In this document: positions 15,587 to 23,738 of the stretch, one piece after another
Layout of the letters: each line of letters starts with the position of its first letter
Numbering within the stretch: the first letter of the stretch is position 1
From: Oleidesulfovibrio sp964593925
GTDB lineage: Bacteria; Desulfobacterota; Desulfovibrionia; Desulfovibrionales; Desulfovibrionaceae
Reading direction: 5' to 3'
DNA length: 23,927 bases
Assembly (NCBI GenBank): GCA_964593925.1
Contig: CAZQKM010000034.1
Location: forward strand, 1 to 23,927
Program-made: the position numbers and the translations under genes
Notes under the pieces: model-generated
Told to the model about the DNA's origin: nothing
Database searches by the model: none
What the model saw: the letters and a program-made list of their open reading frames with translations, nothing else

Positions 15587-17518
15587 ATGTCTGAGCATCA
15601 GCATATTCTTGAGCAACTTAACAGCAATAATACGGAAGAGGTACGAGAGGCCGCATTTGCCGCCGGGGACCTGGGGCTTGTTGAAGCCGTTCCCGTGTTG
15701 GCGCACCACCTGTATAGTGTCAACTTAGGGGTGCAGGAAGCCGCTGAACGGGCCATTCGTAAAATCGGTGGTGTTTCTGCCGTACAGGCTGTCATCCCTT
15801 TGCTGCGTTCTGACGATGCGCCTGTGCGTAATATTTCCATGGATATTCTGCGGAAAATAGGTAGCGATGACCTGGAATCCTTGATGACTTTGCTTCACGA
15901 TGATGATCCAGATATGCGCATTTTTGGTTCGGATATTCTGGGAGCTTGCGGAAAGCCCGCAGCGGTACAGCCACTGTGTGAAGCCTTATTGCGTGATCCG
16001 GAGGTTAACGTTCGCTATCAAGCGGCTGTAAGCTTGGGCAATCTTGAATTTTGCGAAGCAGCGGATTGCCTCAACAACGCTTTAAATGATGAAGAATGGG
16101 TGCAGTTTTCGGTGATTGAGGCGCTTACCAAGATTCGTGCAGAATCTTCGGTTAATGCGTTGGTCAAAGCGCTTGACCGTTCCTCTGACTTGGTAGCTTC
16201 CATGATTGTGGATGCCTTGGGAGAGATGGGTAATATTAAGGCTGTTAATCTTTTGCTCCAGCGTATGGATGCTGCTCCTGGTCCTTTGCGGAATAAGATC
16301 GTTAAGGCTGTGATGCAACTGCTTGGTGGTAAACTGCTTAATCTGTTGCCTGATGAAGAGCACCAGCGTTTTCGCAAATACCTGTTGCTTGCCGTTGATG
16401 ATGAAGAAGAAGATATCAATGATGCCGCAGTGGTCGGTCTTGGTTTTATGGGGGGAGAAGAATCTACAGAGGCTGTGATGAAGGTTGCAGTTCGCCTTGA
16501 CCCTGAGCAGGATCAAGAACGCTTGGCACGTGCTGTGGAAAGCCTGAGCGCAATCGGCCCTACAGCGGCACTGGAAAGAGAGCTGCACTCAGATGACGAT
16601 TATCGTGTGCTTATTGCCGTTGAGGCCATAGGGGGAATGGAGAACCCCGCAGCCGTGGTTCCTGTGCTTATTGCATTGTTTTGGGAAAAAAATCGTGATG
16701 TGCAGCGTGCCTTCATGGATGTTTTGGCCAAGGTATGCTGGGTTGATGATATCCACTTTTTTATTGACGTGCTTGGCAAGCATATGGATGGCGGCGTGTT
16801 GAAAAGTGCGTTGGCATTTGTGGGCGAAAAAGGACGTGCCGCTGAGGTGGGCGAAACCCTGTTCAGTATGCTTGAGCACCCTTATGATGATGTGAAAGAA
16901 GTCGCTTTGGATGCATGTATTGCCATTTCTGGTGAGCAAATGGTGGAGCGCTTCAGGGAGCTTTTTACCAGCGCAGATCCGCTATCTCGTTTAATGGCTA
17001 CCTATGCACTTGGTCGGATGGATTTTAACGGGAGCATTGATCTGATCAAGGAAGCCCTGGAAGATGAAGTGCCTGATATCCGTAAGGTAGCCTTAGAGAT
17101 TGTAGCTGAGACTGAGCTTGATACCGCCTTGCATTTGGAGATGGTCATGCCGCGCTTGTATGACGAAAGTAGCGAAGTGCGCCTTGCTCTTGTGGAACTG
17201 CTTGGAGCATGCACGAGCTTTGATGTGTGCAATCCGCTGATGCAAGCGCTCAAGGATACTGATGACTGGGTACGCATGCGGGCGGCAGAAGGGTTGGGTA
17301 AGCGTCGGGATGCTCCGGCACTTTCTGCCTTGGTGGAAGCACTGGAAGACGAAAGTCCGATGGTGGTTCTTAAGGTCATTGAGGCACTGGGTAATCTGGG
17401 AGGAAAGGCGGCCTTTGGTGCCCTGCTGGGCATGAGTGGCTCTGAAAGCCCAGAAATCCAGGAAGCCGTTGAACAGGCCATTGCTCACCTTCAAGTACAG
17501 GAAGAGAGCATGGCATAA
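15587..17518 (+). CDS. Large HEAT-repeat (PBS lyase-type) scaffold protein in the chemotaxis operon
   Basis: 643 residues made almost entirely of ~31-residue helical repeats of the HEAT/PBS-lyase type, with recurring units such as D..VR..A...LG......AV..L...L and ALEDESPMVVLKVIEALGNL. No catalytic motif, signal peptide or membrane segment is visible. It is acidic, soluble and probably a curved protein-binding scaffold. Position between cheB and cheR, and a TAATG stop/start overlap with cheR, argue for tight co-expression and a role in chemotaxis signalling, perhaps binding CheB, CheR or the array. That role is inference. The ATG at 15587 has AAGGA seven bases upstream; an upstream in-frame extension to 15551 has none. 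Similar HEAT proteins occur at this place in Desulfovibrio clusters, as I recall. Confidence 0.88.
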   Translation: MSEHQHILEQLNSNNTEEVREAAFAAGDLGLVEAVPVLAHHLYSVNLGVQEAAERAIRKIGGVSAVQAVIPLLRSDDAPVRNISMDILRKIGSDDLESLMTLLHDDDPDMRIFGSDILGACGKPAAVQPLCEALLRDPEVNVRYQAAVSLGNLEFCEAADCLNNALNDEEWVQFSVIEALTKIRAESSVNALVKALDRSSDLVASMIVDALGEMGNIKAVNLLLQRMDAAPGPLRNKIVKAVMQLLGGKLLNLLPDEEHQRFRKYLLLAVDDEEEDINDAAVVGLGFMGGEESTEAVMKVAVRLDPEQDQERLARAVESLSAIGPTAALERELHSDDDYRVLIAVEAIGGMENPAAVVPVLIALFWEKNRDVQRAFMDVLAKVCWVDDIHFFIDVLGKHMDGGVLKSALAFVGEKGRAAEVGETLFSMLEHPYDDVKEVALDACIAISGEQMVERFRELFTSADPLSRLMATYALGRMDFNGSIDLIKEALEDEVPDIRKVALEIVAETELDTALHLEMVMPRLYDESSEVRLALVELLGACTSFDVCNPLMQALKDTDDWVRMRAAEGLGKRRDAPALSALVEALEDESPMVVLKVIEALGNLGGKAAFGALLGMSGSESPEIQEAVEQAIAHLQVQEESMA

Positions 17519-18402
17519 TGGCAGCACTGCTTCCCCCGGCTATAGGATTGCATAATGATAGAAGCATTTCTATTAGTGATGGGGATTTTTTTCAGCTCCG
17601 TGATTTTATTTATCAGAAAAGTGGACTGTATGTTCCTGATAGTCGAAAGTACTTATTGGAGGTTCGTCTTGGAAAACGTCTTCGGGAACTAGGCCTGAAG
17701 ACGTTTGGAGAGTACTATTATTTTTTGCGGTATGATGTGGGAAAAAAGCAGGAATTGGGAAAACTGTTTGAGACTATGACCACCAATGAGACTAGTTTTT
17801 TTCGTAATCCACAACAACTCATGGTGTTCAAAAAGAAAACTCTTCCTGCTATATTAAGAGATTTGCGTAGTCAGCGTAGCAAGCGCCTACGGATATGGTC
17901 AGCGGGTTGTTCCACTGGCGATGAGCCTTATACGCTTGCGATTATACTGCATGAAGTGTTGGGCGCCGAAATTTCACGGTGGGATATCAAGATTACTGCC
18001 AATGATCTTTCTGAAAGAGTATTACACACTGCACGTAGAGGAGTGTATATGGGGTACTCTTTGCGAACAACGCCACGAGAAATTATCGCCAAATATTTTT
18101 CGGCTGAGGAAGGTGGCTATAAGGTCATTCCTTCAGTAAAGCGGCTTGTTTCCTTTGGCCAGATTAATCTGAGCGATCGTTTTCAGCTAAAGCGGATTGA
18201 ACGGGCACAAGTGGTATTTTGCCGTAATGTACTTATTTACTTTGACGAGGAGATGAAGAAGCAGGTTATTGGTTCTTTTTATGATACCTTGCATACTGGT
18301 GGCTACTTATTCATCGGACATTCGGAGTCGTTGCATAATATTACAAGAGCATTTCAACCTGAGCAGCATCAGGGTACTATTATATACAAGAAAATGCCCT
18401 GA
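17518..18402 (+). CDS. cheR: Chemotaxis protein methyltransferase CheR
   Basis: 294 residues. The N-terminal helical domain (about 20-95) ends in TNETSFFRNPQQL. The SAM-binding Rossmann domain has WSAGCSTGDEPYTLA (usually GEEPY), an NDLS motif after strand 2 and VVFCRNVLIYFD, then the GHSESL motif near the end. CheR methylates glutamates of chemoreceptors with S-adenosylmethionine, opposing CheB. No TPR extension is present, so this is the plain CheR form. The ATG overlaps the HEAT-gene stop by one base (TAATG), indicating translational coupling. parA follows after 59 bp. Confidence 0.96.
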   Translation: MAALLPPAIGLHNDRSISISDGDFFQLRDFIYQKSGLYVPDSRKYLLEVRLGKRLRELGLKTFGEYYYFLRYDVGKKQELGKLFETMTTNETSFFRNPQQLMVFKKKTLPAILRDLRSQRSKRLRIWSAGCSTGDEPYTLAIILHEVLGAEISRWDIKITANDLSERVLHTARRGVYMGYSLRTTPREIIAKYFSAEEGGYKVIPSVKRLVSFGQINLSDRFQLKRIERAQVVFCRNVLIYFDEEMKKQVIGSFYDTLHTGGYLFIGHSESLHNITRAFQPEQHQGTIIYKKMP

Positions 18403-18461
18403 TTATGAATTTTTACTATATCATTTTGACAGGGGAGTAATATGTCGACGGGAGGCATATA

Positions 18462-19238
18462 GTGGGAGCACGGGTCTTGGCTGTTGCTAATCAGAAAGGG
18501 GGCGTCGGAAAGACGACCACTACACTCACATTGGCGGCAGCGCTGACAAACAAAGGCAAAAAAGTGTTGATCATGGACCTTGATCCACATGCCTGCGCTT
18601 CCGTACACCTGCGGTACTACCCTGAAGAGGTTGTGGGGACAGCCTATGATCTTTTCTTTCGGGAAGTAGAAGACACGGCAGCGCTTTGGGATAGTATCAG
18701 ATACAGGCATGAGATGCAGCCTTTTGACGTTGTCCCTGCTCACATTCGCCTTTCCGAATTGGAAATTGATCTGCGTGGAAAACGAGGTAAGGGAACTATT
18801 CTGCAGCGGGCGCTACTGCACGTGCAGGATGAATATGACTACATCGTGTTGGATTGTCCGCCGCATGTGGGGATTTTGTTGGTAAATGCCATTGTGGCAT
18901 CAGATTTGCTTATCATTCCTATTCAGACGGATTTTTTGGCATTGCATGGCTTGAAGCTTTTGTTTGACACCATACGTATTTTAAATAAGGCAATGCCAGA
19001 TCCAATACGCTATAAGGCGCTTGCAACAATGTATGATAAGCGCGCAGGAGCTTGTAATAGGGTTCTGGCTTTAATTGATAGTAAACTGCAACAGGCAAGA
19101 TTTAAATCTGTTATCGGAATTGATACGAAATTTCGAGAAGCAAGTGCTCAGGGTAAGGTGATTTACGATATCGATCCCAACTGTAGAGGGGCAAAAGCGT
19201 ATAATATGCTGGCCGAAGAGATTATGATATTATGGTAA
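18462..19238 (+). CDS. ParA/MinD-type ATPase of the chemotaxis operon (ParC-like)
   Basis: 258 residues. It has the deviant Walker A KGGVGKTT (12-19, signature Lys12 and Lys17), Walker A' as DLDPH (39-43; the more common form is D.DPQ) and Walker B in IVLDCPPHVG (about 127-137). Such ATPases dimerise on ATP and position cargo on the nucleoid or at the cell pole. No ParB or parS-like gene is nearby; instead the gene lies between cheR and cheW and overlaps cheW by 7 bp. In Vibrio, the orphan ParA homologue ParC in a chemotaxis cluster places arrays at the pole with its partner ParP; in Rhodobacter PpfA does a similar job. I infer a like role. GTG start at 18462 with GGAGG six bases upstream. 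Confidence 0.92.
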   Translation: MGARVLAVANQKGGVGKTTTTLTLAAALTNKGKKVLIMDLDPHACASVHLRYYPEEVVGTAYDLFFREVEDTAALWDSIRYRHEMQPFDVVPAHIRLSELEIDLRGKRGKGTILQRALLHVQDEYDYIVLDCPPHVGILLVNAIVASDLLIIPIQTDFLALHGLKLLFDTIRILNKAMPDPIRYKALATMYDKRAGACNRVLALIDSKLQQARFKSVIGIDTKFREASAQGKVIYDIDPNCRGAKAYNMLAEEIMILW

Positions 19239-19930
19239 AAACACCAGAAGAATATTTTGAAGAGCAAACTTTTGGCATAGAGTCCGAAAATGTTACGGAA
19301 CGGTTTACAGATGCCGAGCGTGCTTTTATGCAAAAATATCTTGGTATGGATGACCAGGATATACTGCAACGGATGGGTAAGCCTCAACACCCAGAAGCAC
19401 TTCTGCCTGTCTCTTCATCCCGAGATGAGGCAGAACCATCGTCTTCTGTTGATGCACAAAAAGACTACAAGTCTCTGGAAGAGCATCTGCAAAATCTTAA
19501 AGAAGTACAGATGGTCAGTTTTTATTTGGATAAACAAGAGTTTACAGTACCGATTATTGTCGTACAGGAAGTTATTCGCTTTATGACTCCAACAAAGCTT
19601 CCTTCCGCTCCGAGATTCATTGCCGGTATGGTTAATTTGCGTGGCAGGGTAACGCCCTTGGTTTTTCTTGGAGACTTGTTGGGGGTCCCCAGGCAGAACG
19701 AAGATGCTGAAAAATTTATTATTATATGTAAGTGCAAGGGGTTGCAGGTGGGGCTTATTATTGATCGTGTGCATACCATGTACAGGGTACCTCAGGATAC
19801 CATTGAATGGAGTATTGAGTCCAAGCTTGGCATTTTGGTCGATTGCGTTTGTGGTCTGATGAACTCCAATGAGCGCTTGGTCAGTATTATTTCCGTTGAC
19901 CGTGTTGTTGAGCGGGTTTTGCAAAGTTAA
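19232..19930 (+). CDS. cheW: CheW-domain coupling protein with ~90-residue N-terminal extension (CheW/ParP-like)
   Basis: 232 residues, against ~150-170 for ordinary CheW. Residues ~91-230 are the CheW fold: VQMVSFYLDKQEF opening, the IAGMVNLRGRVTPLVFLGD core motif and a VVERVLQS tail. CheW links receptors to CheA. The first ~90 residues are acidic, low in structure in the middle (PVSSSRDEAEPSSS) and match nothing I know. The ATG lies inside the end of parA (7-bp overlap), so the two are co-translated. In Vibrio, ParP couples a ParC-binding N-terminal region to a CheW-like C-terminal domain that contacts CheA. This protein has the same layout and is the only CheW here, so it may do both jobs. 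That is inference. Confidence 0.92.
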   Translation: MVKTPEEYFEEQTFGIESENVTERFTDAERAFMQKYLGMDDQDILQRMGKPQHPEALLPVSSSRDEAEPSSSVDAQKDYKSLEEHLQNLKEVQMVSFYLDKQEFTVPIIVVQEVIRFMTPTKLPSAPRFIAGMVNLRGRVTPLVFLGDLLGVPRQNEDAEKFIIICKCKGLQVGLIIDRVHTMYRVPQDTIEWSIESKLGILVDCVCGLMNSNERLVSIISVDRVVERVLQS

Positions 19931-19941
19931 AGGAGGGCATC

Positions 19942-20313
19942 ATGAGTAAACACATATTGATTGTTGATGATTCCAAGACCGTTCGCAACCTGGTAGCCTT
20001 TATCATGAAAAAAGAAGGTTTTCGGATTACCATGGCTGAGGATGGGTTGGACGGCCTGGAAAAGCTCTACTCATCAGAGCAGGAAGTGCATCTGATTATT
20101 TCTGATGTGAACATGCCTCGTATGGATGGTTTTACTTTTATTAGAACTGTTCGTGAGCAGGAGGCATACCGGGATCTGCCCATTGTGGTGCTTTCTACCG
20201 AGGGGCAGGAGAAGGATATCCAGACCGGTATGCACCTTGGGGCAAACCTGTATATGGTAAAACCAGCGCAGCCAGAGATCATGGTTAAAAATGTCAAAAT
20301 GCTGCTAGGCTAA
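19942..20313 (+). CDS. cheY: Chemotaxis response regulator CheY
   Basis: 123 residues, a single receiver domain. Acidic pair D9-D10 (LIVDDSK), phospho-acceptor D55 (IISDVNMPRMDG), the switch hydroxyl residue in VVLSTEG (S85) and K107 (MVKPAQ) are all in place. Phosphorylated by CheA, CheY would bind the flagellar switch; a signalling role in another system cannot be excluded because no flagellar gene is in the window. AAAGGAGG seven bases before the ATG is a very strong ribosome site, fitting the need for high CheY levels. It lies 11 bp after cheW and 95 bp before cheA. Confidence 0.95.
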   Translation: MSKHILIVDDSKTVRNLVAFIMKKEGFRITMAEDGLDGLEKLYSSEQEVHLIISDVNMPRMDGFTFIRTVREQEAYRDLPIVVLSTEGQEKDIQTGMHLGANLYMVKPAQPEIMVKNVKMLLG

Positions 20314-20408
20314 ATACTTTTCGAGAACGTGCCGATCAGACTTTATTACAAGTCTGTAGCAACGGACGACAAGGCGCACTTTGTACAGATCTGGGATAGA
20401 GGTATGTC

Positions 20409-23400
20409 ATGAGCCAAGAATTCATGGATCCGGAAATATTTGCTGACTTTATTTTGGAGGCAAGAGAGCACCTGGAGACCATTGAGCCCAATCTACTTGA
20501 GCTTGAAAATTCTCCTGAGAATTTTTCTTTGCTCAATGAAATTTTCCGCCCCATGCATTCGCTCAAAGGCGCATCCGGCTTCTTGGGGTTAAACAAGATA
20601 AATATGCTGGCGCATAGGTCCGAAAATTTTCTTGATGCAGTACGCAAAGGTGAAATGCCTGTCTCTTCAGAGGTCATGGACGTTATTTTGTCCGCCACTG
20701 ATGCTTTGCGACAGATGATTGACAACCTGGATGTAAGCGGAGAGGAGGGCGATGTCGAGATTGATTCCATCATGGAAGTTCTTGATACGCTCTTGGCGGG
20801 AGAGCCCGCACCTGTACCCGAGGTAACGACGGATGTTTCCGATTTGGAACTACTGGCAGGCGAGCCAAAAGATGATGGCTTTTTGCGAGGGGGGCAGGAA
20901 GAGATGGGACGTGTTTTTGAAGAAGGTACTCCCTATGCGCTTACAGCATTTGGTGAAGGCCATTTGCGTGACTTTATAGAAGAAGCCCGAGAGATGACAG
21001 AAAAGCTCAATGATGGCCTTTTGGAGCTTGAAAAAAATCCGCAGGCTGAAGGTGAGTTGGTCAACGATCTTTTTCGTTATTTTCACAATTTGAAGGGGAA
21101 TAGCGGCATTCTTGGTTTTGTCGAACTTAACAGTCTGACCCATGAGGCAGAGACTCTGCTGAATAATGTGCGTAAAGGAGAGATGCCTTCTTCGCATGCG
21201 CTTGTTGATTTATTGCTTGTTGTTGTAGACTATATCGATGCTCTTGTAGCCCGTATTGATTCTGCAGCGGGTACTGTTACCCCTGTGGATATCACATCGA
21301 TGCTGGGGCGGTTACAGCGTGCAGTTGCTGCGGGTGTTGTGGAGCCCCTTGTGCAGCAGACAGCTATGCATGATGAGGAGCAGAATTCTGATTTGAAAGA
21401 TAATTCTTCGTCTGTGATAGTTGTTGATGCTGAGGATGTGAAAGTTTTTTATGATACTGTGGCACAGCAATTTGAGACTATTCATATTACCCTTGATGCT
21501 CTAAAAGAGGATAGCTCTCAAAAAGACTATATTGATGCCCTGTTTCGTTCTCTTGTTACAATACAGAATTCTTCCGGGTATATGGAGCTGGAAGACATTA
21601 AACTCTACGCGGAACGTACGGCAAAGTTGGTAGATCAGGCCCGTGGTAGTGATTTGGACTTTTCCCTGATGACAGATATCCTTGAGCAGGAATGTGCTAT
21701 TTTAAAGGATATGGTGGATGTACAGGTAGCACGTATGATGCCAGAGGATGAGAAGCCTGCCACTGACAGTGCTGTCTCGGATCCTTCCAATGATGTACCT
21801 GCTTCTGCCGAAAATACGGCCATACTTGAAGAGGTACCTGCGCCTGCGTCGAAAACTGTAGCTGCTCCTGTTGAAAATGTTGCTGAGCCTGCTGTCAAGG
21901 CTGAACAGGCAGTTACGCCTACGACGGCATCTGCGCCTGCGGCTAAAAATGCAACTGGTCCTGTTGAAAATGTTGCTGAGCCTGCTGCCAAGCCTGAACA
22001 GGCAGCTACGCCTACGACGGCATCTGCGCCTGCGGCTAAAAGTGCAACTGCTCCTGTTGAAAATGTTGTTAAGCCTGCTGCCAAGCCTGAAAAAGCAGCT
22101 GCGCCTAAGAGAGGCTCTGCGCCTGCGGCTAAAAATGCAACTGCTTCCACAGAAAAAGTTGCTGCTAAACCTGCTGTTAATACACCTGAGCAGGCTGGCG
22201 TACAAAAAGGTAAAGCCTCTTCAACCATCAGAGTGGATCATGAAAAACTTGATCACCTGATGAATTTGATTGGTGAGTTGATCATCAACAGAAACCGCTA
22301 CACTATGCTTGCACGCAGGTTGGAAGGGGAAAATAACGTCAATGTGGCTGATGTGGCGCAGAACCTGACGGAAACAACCTATGCTATGGCACGTATCTCC
22401 GACGATCTTCAAGACACAATCATGAAGGTACGTATGGTGCCGGTTTCTTCCGTTTTTTCTCGTTTTCCCAGGTTGGTTCGTGATCTTTCTCGTAAGAGTG
22501 GCAAAGAAGTCGAGCTTACTATGGAAGGCGAAGAAACAGAGCTGGACAAAAGTGTTGTTGAGGTCATTGGTGATCCTTTAGTGCATCTTATCCGTAATGC
22601 CATGGACCACGGCATTGAATCGGAAGAAGACCGTATTGCCAAGGGTAAACGCCCCAAGGGGCGTGTATGCCTGCGCGCCTATCATAAGGGAAATTCTGTT
22701 GCCATTGAAATTGAAGACGATGGCAAGGGAATTGATCCTGAAAAAATGCGTGAAGTTGCTGTTAAAAAGGGTATCATCACTACAGAAGAAGTCAAAATGC
22801 TGGATGACCGGGAGGCCATGGAGCTGATTTTTGCACCGGGATTTTCATCTGCTGAGACTATTACAGATATTTCCGGGCGTGGTGTGGGAATGGATGTTGT
22901 CCGTACCAATATCAAAAATTTGAAAGGCAGCGTTAGTATCCAATCTGAACTGGATAAGGGAACCAGATTTACCTTATCGCTACCACTTACCTTGGCGATC
23001 ATTGATGCGTTGATGGTAAAGGTTGCCGGTGATACCTATGCCATTCCTCTTGATGCTGTTTCGGAAACCACAAAAATTGAGGCAGAACGCCTTACGGATG
23101 TCAATAATCGTAAAGCTGTGACTCTTCGTGGAGAAGTACTTGGCATTGTAACTCTTTCTGACTTGCTGGGTGTACAGAGTACCAGGGAAGAGGGAGAGGT
23201 TCTCTCTGTAGTAGTAATCCATGATAATGATCGACGTCTTGGGGTCGTTGTGGATAGGCTGCTTGAGCGTCAGGAGATTGTAATCAAGCCTCTGGGTGAA
23301 TACCTTGGCGACCTTAAAGGGATATCAGGAGCCACCATCATGGGAGATGGAAGTGTTGTGCTGATTCTCGATCCTCATGAGGTATACCTGATGGCCACTT

Positions 23401-23414
23401 CAAAGGCTATGTAG
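20409..23414 (+). CDS. cheA: Chemotaxis histidine kinase CheA with three Hpt domains (third degenerate)
   Basis: 1001 residues, against ~650-750 for typical CheA. Order: Hpt1 with His50 (MHSLKGASG); Hpt2 with His226 (FHNLKGNSG); a third Hpt-like domain whose motif reads FRSLVTIQNSSG, so His is Val383 and the KG pair is lost; an Ala/Pro/Lys-rich linker (about 450-600) built of 31-residue repeats; P3 dimerisation (RVDHEKLDHLMNLIGELI); the P4 ATPase with N box LIRNAMDHGIE, G1 DDGKGID and G2 GRGVGMDVV; and a P5 CheW-like domain to the end. No receiver is fused. It autophosphorylates under receptor control and passes phosphate to CheY and CheB. AGAGG seven bases upstream supports the ATG at 20409. 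Last gene of the operon. Confidence 0.96.
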   Translation: MSQEFMDPEIFADFILEAREHLETIEPNLLELENSPENFSLLNEIFRPMHSLKGASGFLGLNKINMLAHRSENFLDAVRKGEMPVSSEVMDVILSATDALRQMIDNLDVSGEEGDVEIDSIMEVLDTLLAGEPAPVPEVTTDVSDLELLAGEPKDDGFLRGGQEEMGRVFEEGTPYALTAFGEGHLRDFIEEAREMTEKLNDGLLELEKNPQAEGELVNDLFRYFHNLKGNSGILGFVELNSLTHEAETLLNNVRKGEMPSSHALVDLLLVVVDYIDALVARIDSAAGTVTPVDITSMLGRLQRAVAAGVVEPLVQQTAMHDEEQNSDLKDNSSSVIVVDAEDVKVFYDTVAQQFETIHITLDALKEDSSQKDYIDALFRSLVTIQNSSGYMELEDIKLYAERTAKLVDQARGSDLDFSLMTDILEQECAILKDMVDVQVARMMPEDEKPATDSAVSDPSNDVPASAENTAILEEVPAPASKTVAAPVENVAEPAVKAEQAVTPTTASAPAAKNATGPVENVAEPAAKPEQAATPTTASAPAAKSATAPVENVVKPAAKPEKAAAPKRGSAPAAKNATASTEKVAAKPAVNTPEQAGVQKGKASSTIRVDHEKLDHLMNLIGELIINRNRYTMLARRLEGENNVNVADVAQNLTETTYAMARISDDLQDTIMKVRMVPVSSVFSRFPRLVRDLSRKSGKEVELTMEGEETELDKSVVEVIGDPLVHLIRNAMDHGIESEEDRIAKGKRPKGRVCLRAYHKGNSVAIEIEDDGKGIDPEKMREVAVKKGIITTEEVKMLDDREAMELIFAPGFSSAETITDISGRGVGMDVVRTNIKNLKGSVSIQSELDKGTRFTLSLPLTLAIIDALMVKVAGDTYAIPLDAVSETTKIEAERLTDVNNRKAVTLRGEVLGIVTLSDLLGVQSTREEGEVLSVVVIHDNDRRLGVVVDRLLERQEIVIKPLGEYLGDLKGISGATIMGDGSVVLILDPHEVYLMATSKAM
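21867..22200 (+). repeat. In-frame 93-bp tandem repeat in the cheA linker
   Basis: Three full copies start at 21867, 21960 and 22053, and a decayed fourth at 22146, exactly 93 bp apart. Each encodes 31 residues beginning PVENV and including SAPAAK. Copies 1 and 2 are nearly identical; copy 3 shows changes in its second half (KPEKAAAPKRGS). The encoded Ala/Pro/Lys/Glu linker should be flexible and lies between the Hpt domains and the kinase core. The repeat period preserves the frame, so copy number could vary without breaking cheA. Confidence 0.9.
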
Positions 23415-23555
23415 CTTGATACTTCGGTAGATTATGGGTGGGGGCGCTTTTCAGCGTGTACTCGTCAATTGCCAGGCTAGGTCGAGGCTACCCCAGACCT
23501 GCATAATGGTTGCTACGATATTGTGTAGTATATCAGATTTTTGGTAACTATTCCA

Positions 23556-23657
23556 TTTGTATTGCTTGATCTTGATTTTTGGCCAGAGCTCGCCCTCGAT
23601 TTCCATATTCGGTCGTCCTTTGTTGTAGGTTCACAACCAGTTGGTGGCTTCAATGCC
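23556..23657 (-). mobile_element. Old IS3-family integrase C-terminal relic
   Basis: Minus-strand codons from 23657 read GIEATNWL, a TGA (23633-23631), then TYNKGRPNMEIEGELWPKIK. This matches the C-terminal end of IS3-family OrfB proteins (EATxWLWTYNNxRPNMxIGGxTPxxKLK), with the TGA in place of the family Trp codon TGG. The frame stays open to 23451 without further family resemblance. It is a dead remnant, older than the element that begins at 23739. Confidence 0.55.
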
Positions 23658-23738
23658 TGAGAGAGAACAGGAATTGCCTAAGCTAATCTGTAGTAGGTCA
23701 GACTTGATCTGACAGTCGGCTCCGTTTTTCAGGTTAGT

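Noticed and set aside
18441..18461. ATG with a good ribosome site just before parA
   Set aside because: It encodes only six codons before TAG; at most a mini-leader. The GTG at 18462 has its own GGAGG.
21635..22228. Minus-strand 197-codon alanine-rich frame
   Set aside because: Mirror of the repetitive cheA linker; the low-complexity repeat keeps other frames open.
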